Assembly: GCF_036014195.1 (NCBI RefSeq)
Contig: NZ_CP107918.1
Coordinates: 496,001 to 560,000, forward strand
Length of the DNA stretch: 64,000 nt
From: Streptomyces sp. NBC_00442
GTDB lineage: Bacteria; Actinomycetota; Actinomycetes; Streptomycetales; Streptomycetaceae
Reading direction: 5' to 3'
The notes beneath the pieces are model-generated. The model was given only the letters and a program-made list of their open reading frames with translations, had not been told where the DNA came from and searched no databases. Of this stretch, positions 58,463-64,000 are shown one piece after another; position 1 is the stretch's first letter, and the number at the start of each line of letters is the position of its first letter. The position numbers were made by a program, and so were the translations under genes.

Positions 58463-59412
58463 ACCGCACCCAGGCCCGTACGCCGACGGCGCTCCTGTCC
58501 ACCGCCGTCGCCCTTCTGCTCCTCGCCACGGCCTGCTCGTCCGGCGCGTCCGACGACGACGCGGACGGCCCGGACGAGCCCACGCCGACCACGAGCGCGC
58601 ACGCCCCTGCCCCTTCCCGCCCCGCCTCTCCCGGCGCCCCCGCGCCCAGCCGGTCCGCCGCCTCGCCGTCGCCCGCCTCTCCCTCCCCTTCGGGGAGCGG
58701 TCCGGCCAAGGCGACGATCTGGCGGCCCAGGCCCGGCACCGCATGGCAGTGGCAGCTCAACGGCCGGGTCAACGAGGGCCCCGATGTGCCGGTGTACGAC
58801 ATCGACGGCTTCGAGAACACCGCGGCCGACGTCGCCGCGCTGCACCGCGAGGGCCGCAAGGCGATCTGCTACATCAACGCGGGCGCCTGGGAGAACTTCC
58901 GGCCCGACAAGGAGGACTTCCCCGCCGGGGTGCGGGGCGAGAACAACGGGTGGGACGGCGAGCGCTGGCTGGACATCCGGCGCATCGACGTGTTGCGGCC
59001 CTTGATGGAGCGCCGCTTCGACATGTGCAAGGAGAAGGGCTTCGACGGGGTGGAGCCGGACCTCATGGACGGCTACCTCAACAAGACGGGCTTTCCGCTC
59101 ACGGCGGCCGACCAGCTCGCCTACAACCGCATGCTCTCCACGATCGCGCATGCGCGGGGCCTCGCGGTGGGACTCAAGAACGACCTCCAGCAGGTCCCGG
59201 AACTGGTGCCGGCCTTCGAGTTCGCGGTCAACGAACAGTGCGCGCAGTACGACGAGTGCGCCCTGCTCACGCCGTTCGTGAAGGCCGACAAGGCGGTGTT
59301 CCACGTCGAGTACGAGCTGCCGACCAAGGACTTCTGCGCCGAGTCCGACAAGCTCGGGCTCTCCTCGATGCGCAAGAACCTCAAGCTGGACGTCTGGCGG
59401 CAGCCCTGCTGA
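58459..59412 (+). CDS. GH114 endo-alpha-1,4-polygalactosaminidase lipoprotein
   Basis: A 317-residue lipoprotein. The lipobox LLATAC puts Cys at about 27, followed by an Asp/Pro/Thr linker. The GH114 domain (about 75-315) reads WQWQLNGRVNEG, VPVYDIDGFENTAADVAALH, AICYINAGAWENFRP, GFDGVEPDLMDGY (likely acid residues), LAVGLKNDLQQVPEL and FAVNEQCAQYDEC. Family members, including fungal Ega3, cleave alpha-1,4-linked galactosamine. It would act on the outer face of the membrane. ATG overlaps the spherulin-like stop by 4 bases; last gene of the cluster. Confidence 0.9.
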   Translation: MNRTQARTPTALLSTAVALLLLATACSSGASDDDADGPDEPTPTTSAHAPAPSRPASPGAPAPSRSAASPSPASPSPSGSGPAKATIWRPRPGTAWQWQLNGRVNEGPDVPVYDIDGFENTAADVAALHREGRKAICYINAGAWENFRPDKEDFPAGVRGENNGWDGERWLDIRRIDVLRPLMERRFDMCKEKGFDGVEPDLMDGYLNKTGFPLTAADQLAYNRMLSTIAHARGLAVGLKNDLQQVPELVPAFEFAVNEQCAQYDECALLTPFVKADKAVFHVEYELPTKDFCAESDKLGLSSMRKNLKLDVWRQPC

Positions 59413-59445
59413 GCGCCGGCCCCGTCGTCGGCCGGGTCGGCCACG

Positions 59446-60369
59446 TCAGCCGAGGAGCACCGCGATCAGGGAGAGGGACGCCATCGAGAGCAGCGTCGAG
59501 AGCAGCACGGTGTCCCGGGCCAGCGCGGTGTCGAGCCGGTACTCGGAGGCGAAGATGAACGCGTTCTGCGCCGTGGGCAGCCCGGAGCAGAGCACCACCG
59601 CGAACAGCTCGTGGCCGCCGAGCCCGAAGACCCACCTCCCCAGCACATAGGCGAGCAGCGGCTGGACGGCGGTCTTCAAGGTGACGAGCAGGGTGCGCTC
59701 GGCCCGCTCCCCCGGGTCGGACGCGGCCCTGCCGGTGAGCGACATGCCGAGCGCGAACAGGGCGGCGGGAACGGCCCCGCCGCCGAGGATGGTGAGCGGT
59801 GAGGTCACGGCGGCGGGGAGCTTCAGGCCGAGCGCGGCGACGGCCACGCCCGCGATCGAAGCCCCCACCACCGGGTTGCGGACGGGGAGTTGGAGCATCC
59901 GCAGCCAGGGCCTGTCCGCGTCGCGGCGTACGTCGAGCTCTATGAGCACGAGGATCACGGGCGTGATGAACAGCATTTGGAAGAGGGCCGCGGCCACGAT
60001 GAACGACGTGTCGTGCAGGACCTGCACGGCGACCGGGATGCCGAGGTTCGCGGAGTTGATGTAGGAGGCGGCCATCGCGCCGATCGCCTGCTCGGCCTTC
60101 TTGCGCCGGAACAGCCGCGCGCTCACCATGAGCCCCGCGGCGAACACGGCGAGCAGGCTGAGGGCGAAGACCGCCACGCCGGGCTGAGCGAGCTCGCCGG
60201 GCCGCGACTTCGCCATGGTCAGAAACAGCAGCGCGGGCATGGCGAAGGTGAACGCGAAACGACCCAGGACGTGTTGCGCCTGGTCGCCCAGCAGGTTGAA
60301 CCGCCCGGCTGCCCAGCCGAACGCGGTGATGATCCAGATGGGCAGAAAGCCGGAGGCGACCGAGTGCAC
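59446..60369 (-). CDS. AEC (auxin efflux carrier)-family transporter
   Basis: A 307-residue membrane protein of two five-helix halves: FLPIWIITAFGWAAGRF, FAMPALLFLTMAK, YINSANLGIPVAVQVL and, in the second half, LPTAQNAFIFASEY, matching the crossed-helix N and P sites of the AEC family. Substrates are usually small organic acids such as malonate or malate. GTG at 60369 with GGGA upstream. Leftward, convergent with the polysaccharide cluster. Confidence 0.85.
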   Translation of the reverse strand: MHSVASGFLPIWIITAFGWAAGRFNLLGDQAQHVLGRFAFTFAMPALLFLTMAKSRPGELAQPGVAVFALSLLAVFAAGLMVSARLFRRKKAEQAIGAMAASYINSANLGIPVAVQVLHDTSFIVAAALFQMLFITPVILVLIELDVRRDADRPWLRMLQLPVRNPVVGASIAGVAVAALGLKLPAAVTSPLTILGGGAVPAALFALGMSLTGRAASDPGERAERTLLVTLKTAVQPLLAYVLGRWVFGLGGHELFAVVLCSGLPTAQNAFIFASEYRLDTALARDTVLLSTLLSMASLSLIAVLLG

Positions 60370-60421
60370 GTTCCCAGGATGCCCGAGCGGTGTCCGCCGC
60401 TCGCGACCGGGGTCGCGCCGC

Positions 60422-61858
60422 TCAGAAGGGGTGGTCCGCCGGTTCTCGGCGCACGGTGGTCCAGCGCAGTTCGGTGAACGCCTCCAGGTTGGCCGAGCCT
60501 CCGAAGCGGGCGCCCGTCCCGGACGCCGCGATCCCGCCGAAGGGCGCGACCGCCTCGTCGTTGACGGTCTGGTCGTTGATGTGGGCGATCCCGGTCGGGA
60601 TGCGGTCGGCGAGTTCCAGGCCCAGCGCGGTGTCACGGGTGACGATGCCGAGCGAGAGGCCGTAGGGGCCGGCGGCGGCCAGGACCGCGGCCTCGTCGAG
60701 GGTGGCGAAGGGGCGTACCGGTGCGACCGGCCCGAAGACCTCTTCGGCGTAGGCCGGGGTGTGGTCGTCGACATCGGCGAGGACGGTGGGGCGGTGGAAC
60801 AGGTCCTGGTGGGTTCCGCCGGCGGCCAGGCGGGCGCCGCGCGCCGTGCTGGACGCCACCAGGTCCTTGATCTTGGCGAGTTGGGCGCGGTCGATGACGG
60901 GTCCGAGGTGGACCTGCTCCCGGTAGGGGTCGCCGACGGCCAGCGCGTCGGCCTTGGCGGCGAGCCGCTCCACGTACTCCTCGTAGAGGGAAGCGTGCAC
61001 GAGGTGGCGGCCGGTGGTCATGCAGATCTGGCCCTGGTGGAAGAAGGATCCCCAGGTGGCCTGGGCTATCGCGCCCTCGATGTCGGCGTCGGCGAGCACG
61101 ACGAGAGCGGAGTTGCCGCCCAACTCCAGGTGTGCGCGCTTGAGTCGACGCCCGGCGGCCTCGCCGACGCGGCGCCCGGCCGCAGTCGATCCGGTGAACG
61201 AGATGACGGGGACCAGCGGGTCGGCGACGAGCGCCTGCCCGGTCCCTGCGCCCCCCGGCAGGACGTGGAGCAGCCCTTCGGGCAGGCCCGCCTCCGCGAA
61301 GACGGCCCCGAGCGCGAGCCCGCCGCACACCGCGGTGCGCGGGTCGGGCTTGAGCAGGACCGCGTTGCCGAGCGCGAGCGCCGGGGCGACGGAACGGATG
61401 GAGAGGATGAGCGGGGCGTTGAACGGCGCTATCACCGCGGTCACCCCGACCGGCACCCGGCGGGTGTAGGAGAGCCGCGGCTGCTCGCTCGGCAGCACCT
61501 CGCCGAGCGGCCGGGAGGCGAGGGCCGCCGCCTCGTAGCATTCCTGGGCCGCCACATGGAGCTCGAAGTCGGCCTTGCCCGGCACCGATCCGGACTCGCG
61601 GATCAGCCATGCGCGCAGCTCGTCGGCGTGGTGGGCGAAGAGGTCGCCCGCCCGGCGCAGGACCGCCGCCCGTACGAAGTGCGGGGTGCGCGCCCAGGCG
61701 GACTGGGCCGCGGCGGCGCACCTGGCCGCCGCGCCGACATCGCCGTCAGCGGCCAGGCTCACGACACCGAGCGATTCCCCGGTGGCGGGCTCCACGACCT
61801 CCCGCTCACCCCCGAGGAGCGGGGTGGGCTGCCACGTCTTGGGGTCGAGCAGGTTCAT
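60422..61858 (-). CDS. Aldehyde dehydrogenase (vanillin/benzaldehyde dehydrogenase-like)
   Basis: A 478-residue NAD(P)-dependent enzyme. VTAVIAPFNAPLILSIRSVAPAL, FTGSTAAGRRVGE (cofactor), LELGGNSALVVL (catalytic Glu), FFHQGQICMTTGRHLV (catalytic Cys) and AYAEEVFGPVAPV are all present. The overall wording is that of aromatic aldehyde dehydrogenases. GGGAG precedes the ATG at 61858. Its upstream neighbour on the same strand is a thiolase 55 bases away, so the two may be one catabolic operon. Confidence 0.9.
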   Translation of the reverse strand: MNLLDPKTWQPTPLLGGEREVVEPATGESLGVVSLAADGDVGAAARCAAAAQSAWARTPHFVRAAVLRRAGDLFAHHADELRAWLIRESGSVPGKADFELHVAAQECYEAAALASRPLGEVLPSEQPRLSYTRRVPVGVTAVIAPFNAPLILSIRSVAPALALGNAVLLKPDPRTAVCGGLALGAVFAEAGLPEGLLHVLPGGAGTGQALVADPLVPVISFTGSTAAGRRVGEAAGRRLKRAHLELGGNSALVVLADADIEGAIAQATWGSFFHQGQICMTTGRHLVHASLYEEYVERLAAKADALAVGDPYREQVHLGPVIDRAQLAKIKDLVASSTARGARLAAGGTHQDLFHRPTVLADVDDHTPAYAEEVFGPVAPVRPFATLDEAAVLAAAGPYGLSLGIVTRDTALGLELADRIPTGIAHINDQTVNDEAVAPFGGIAASGTGARFGGSANLEAFTELRWTTVRREPADHPF

Positions 61859-61913
61859 GAAACAACTCCCGTCACGTCTCGTCCGGCCTCGGGTCGTCCT
61901 GCCTCGGGTCTGT

Positions 61914-63098
61914 TCAGCGCTCCAGGACGAGGGCGATGCCCTGACCCACGCCGATGCACAGCGCGGCGAGTCCGGTGCCCGAGCCGGCGGCGGCGAGCTG
62001 GTGGGCGACGGCCCCGGCGAGCCGGGCGCCGGAGGCGCCGAGCGGGTGGCCGATCGCGATGGCACCGCCCCGGGGGTTGACCACGGCGGGGTCCAGGCCG
62101 GGCCACGCGGCGAGGCAGCCGAGCGCCTGGGCGGCGAACGCCTCGTTCAGCTCGAAGGTGGTGAGGTCGCCGAACTCCTTGCCCGCCTTGGTGAGCGCCC
62201 TGCGGACGGCCTCCACGGGGCCGAGCCCGAACAGCTGGGGTTCGATGCCGGTCACGGCGGAGCTGCGGATGCGGGCGAGCGGCTCGCGGCCGGTGGCGCG
62301 CAGCCCCTCCTCGTCGACCAGGAGCAGAGCGGCGGCTCCGTCGTTGAGCGGGGAGGCGTTGCCCGCGGTGACCGAACCGTCCGTGCGGAAGGCGGGCTTG
62401 AGCCGGGCGAGCGCCTCCGGGGTGGAGGACTCGCGGATGCACTCGTCGCGCACCAGGTCGATGCCCTCGTACGGGACGACCTCGCCGTCGTACAGACCCT
62501 TGGCCCAGGCGTCGGCGGCCTTGCGGTGGCTGTCGAGGGCGAACGCGTCCTGCTGTTCGCGGGTGATGCCGTGCCGGTCGGCGACGAGTTCGGCTCCCTC
62601 GCCGAGCGCGACCGTCCACTGGGCGGGCATCCTCGGGTTGGTCATGCGCCAGCCGAGCGTGGTCGAGTACATCTGCTGGTGGCCGGCGGGATAAGCGCGC
62701 TCGGGCTTTTGGACCACGAAGGGCGCGCGGGACATCGACTCGACGCCACCCGCCACCGCGATGGAGGCGTCGCCCACGGCGATCGCGCGGGCCGCCTGGA
62801 TCACGGCTTCCAGACCCGAGCCGCACAGCCGGTTCACGGTGACGCCGGGCACCGAGACGGGCAGCCCGGACAGGAGCACCGCCATGCGGGCCACGTCGCG
62901 GTTGTCCTCGCCCGCGCCGTTCGCGTCGCCGAAGTACACGTCGTCGATGCGCGCGGGGTCGAGGTCCGGGGCACGGTCCACCAGCGACGCGACCACGTGG
63001 GCGGCGAGGTCGTCGGGCCGTACGGAGGCGAGCGCGCCGCCGAACTTTCCGATCGGGGTGCGGACGGCGTCGACGATGTACACGTCGCGGATGCTCAT
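61914..63098 (-). CDS. Acetyl-CoA acetyltransferase / beta-ketoadipyl-CoA thiolase-like
   Basis: A 394-residue thiolase. VNRLCGSGLEAVIQAARAI holds the nucleophilic Cys, GGVESMSRAPF the oxyanion region, LNEAFAAQALG and NPRGGAIAIGHPLGASGARL the His, and AALCIGVGQGIALVLE the second Cys. The GIEPQLFGLGPVEAVRRAL and opening DVYIVDAVRTPIGKFGGAL are PcaF-like, so the substrate may be beta-ketoadipyl-CoA; the linked aromatic aldehyde dehydrogenase agrees. ATG at 63098. Confidence 0.9.
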   Translation of the reverse strand: MSIRDVYIVDAVRTPIGKFGGALASVRPDDLAAHVVASLVDRAPDLDPARIDDVYFGDANGAGEDNRDVARMAVLLSGLPVSVPGVTVNRLCGSGLEAVIQAARAIAVGDASIAVAGGVESMSRAPFVVQKPERAYPAGHQQMYSTTLGWRMTNPRMPAQWTVALGEGAELVADRHGITREQQDAFALDSHRKAADAWAKGLYDGEVVPYEGIDLVRDECIRESSTPEALARLKPAFRTDGSVTAGNASPLNDGAAALLLVDEEGLRATGREPLARIRSSAVTGIEPQLFGLGPVEAVRRALTKAGKEFGDLTTFELNEAFAAQALGCLAAWPGLDPAVVNPRGGAIAIGHPLGASGARLAGAVAHQLAAAGSGTGLAALCIGVGQGIALVLER

Positions 63099-63239
63099 CG
63101 GGTCTCTCCCACGGATCTCTTCAGCGCTCCGAGGCCGCGGTGGCGTCCCGTTCGCCCAGTGAAGTGATGTTCATGAAGGGTCGCGCCCGAGTCTCTGCTG
63201 CCCCGCCGTCCGCTGTCAACGGACCCCGGAAAGAGGGGT

Positions 63240-63539
63240 TCAGCGGCGCGGTGACCCCGGCACCTCCCTGACCACGGCCGACAGGCCGATGTCGAGTTCG
63301 GACCCGTCGACGAGCAGCGCCTCCACCGCGCGCGTGGCGGAGTCGATCTCGGCCTCGATGCCGTGGCCGGCGTAGCGCGGGTATCCCGAGACACCCGTCT
63401 CCCCGGTCGCCTCGACGACGGCGGACCGCACGGCGCTGTCCGCGACCGATGCGCTCCCCCGGTCATCGACGTGTTCGGGCACGAGCAGGATCTCGAAGCG
63501 CCGCGGGTGACGGCTCGCGTGGTGCGGTTGGTTGCTCAT
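63240..63539 (-). CDS. Small conserved protein of unknown function
   Basis: A 99-residue protein (RRFEILLVPEHVDDRGSASVADSAVRSAVV, GYPRYAGHGIEAEIDSATRAVEALLVDGSELDIG). It has a mixed alpha/beta look, no signal peptide and no membrane segment. GGAG lies close to the ATG at 63539. Not assigned to a family. Confidence 0.6.
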   Translation of the reverse strand: MSNQPHHASRHPRRFEILLVPEHVDDRGSASVADSAVRSAVVEATGETGVSGYPRYAGHGIEAEIDSATRAVEALLVDGSELDIGLSAVVREVPGSPRR

Positions 63540-63596
63540 GCTCCGACGCTAGACACGCGGCGCCCCGGCCGCACCCCGCCGCACCGGCCGCGGCCG

Positions 63597-64000
63597 TCAG
63601 CTCGATTCGCGCGGCAGTGCCCGTGCGCCCATCAGGTCGTGTCGTTCCGGCGCGCCGTCGGGGTCGCGGACCACGCGGTCGACCAGCTCGGCCAGGTGGC
63701 GGCCGGTCACCATCTCCACATGGACGGTGCTGAGGCGGGGGCGCAGCAGCCTGCCGAGGAGCAGGTCGTCGGCGCCGATCACGGAGACGGCTCCCGGGAC
63801 ATCGATGTCAGCGTCCTGGAGGGCGCGCATCAGGAGCATCGCGTACTCGTCGTTGTAGGCGAACACCGCGTCAAGGCCCAACTCCCGCCAGTGGCCCGCG
63901 AGTTCGGCCGCGGATTCCTCCGTGTAGGCCATCGTCACCGGCTCGACCGCGGCGTCGGTGCCGTGCACCGCCTTGCGGGCGCCGGCCAGGCGCGGCTCGG
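63597..64000 (-). CDS. LacI-family regulator, C-terminal part
   Basis: The last about 133 codons of a regulator whose start lies beyond the right edge. WRELGLDAVFAYNDEYAMLLMRALQDADIDVPGAVSVIGADDLLLGRLLRPRLSTVHVEM is the sugar-binding-fold half typical of LacI/GalR proteins (effector pocket DxY..A, GADDLLLG). The DNA-binding domain is outside the window, so target and ligand cannot be inferred. Confidence 0.82.
   Translation of the reverse strand, partial: EPRLAGARKAVHGTDAAVEPVTMAYTEESAAELAGHWRELGLDAVFAYNDEYAMLLMRALQDADIDVPGAVSVIGADDLLLGRLLRPRLSTVHVEMVTGRHLAELVDRVVRDPDGAPERHDLMGARALPRESS

Overview
The window reads as chromosome from a high-GC actinomycete, almost certainly a Streptomyces. Codon third positions are strongly G/C, GTG starts are common, genes are often coupled through ATGA/GTGA overlaps, and many families are typical of streptomycetes (PRC-barrel, CsbD, DUF1003 and DUF4383 stress proteins, fasciclin proteins, DUF4331). 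No rRNA, tRNA or CRISPR array is visible.

Left arm (1-13.9 kb): a partial GntR regulator, a DEAD-box RNA helicase preceded by what looks like the internally deleted remains of a cold-shock gene, a methyltransferase, a flavin/PNPOx-type oxidoreductase, a secreted repeat-type protein and a Cys-less Asp/Glu-racemase relative. A tightly coupled four-gene operon follows (acyl-CoA dehydrogenase-like, PIG-L deacetylase, NodS-like methyltransferase, GT2; 6777-9938). Next come a second methyltransferase, a small molybdopterin protein, a DedA-like membrane protein and an SDR with a MerR-type promoter but no MerR gene.

Central block (13.97-36.51 kb): this looks like a genomic island. It is bounded by an 83-bp direct repeat (81/83 identical) that matches the 3' part of the intact pirin gene at the right edge, and the N-terminal remnant of a phage-type integrase lies just inside the left copy. 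Its cargo centres on envelope and redox functions: two MPT70/83-like fasciclin proteins, an intact membrane-anchored sulfite-oxidase-like enzyme and a decayed second copy, a SigK/RskA-like sigma/anti-sigma pair, a DUF4331-TPR-NicO metal-transport operon, a peroxiredoxin, a CHRD protein with a class F sortase and a lipoprotein, an ANTAR protein, and small general-stress genes (PRC-barrel, frameshifted CsbD, DUF1003).

Right arm (36.4-49.3 kb): pirin, a COG4705-like membrane protein, a TPR protein, an M4 (protealysin-type) protease, a phosphodiester glycosidase-like exported protein, an ArsR-type regulator coupled to a GNAT and divergent from an MFS exporter, a rhomboid-like protein, an SDR, a flavin disulfide reductase divergent from thioredoxin, and a small secreted protein.

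The most striking locus is 49.8-59.4 kb, eight same-strand genes. They encode an Agd3-like (CE18) deacetylase, a PelF-like GT4, a polytopic membrane protein in the PelG position, a LegB-like dehydratase, a nucleotidyltransferase, an RmlD-like reductase, a spherulin-4/Sph3-like (GH135) protein and a GH114 lipoprotein. This combines the parts list of the fungal galactosaminogalactan cluster with that of bacterial Pel loci, and suggests a partly deacetylated, galactosamine-type exopolysaccharide. The window ends with an AEC transporter, an aldehyde dehydrogenase, a thiolase, a small unknown protein and a partial LacI-type regulator.
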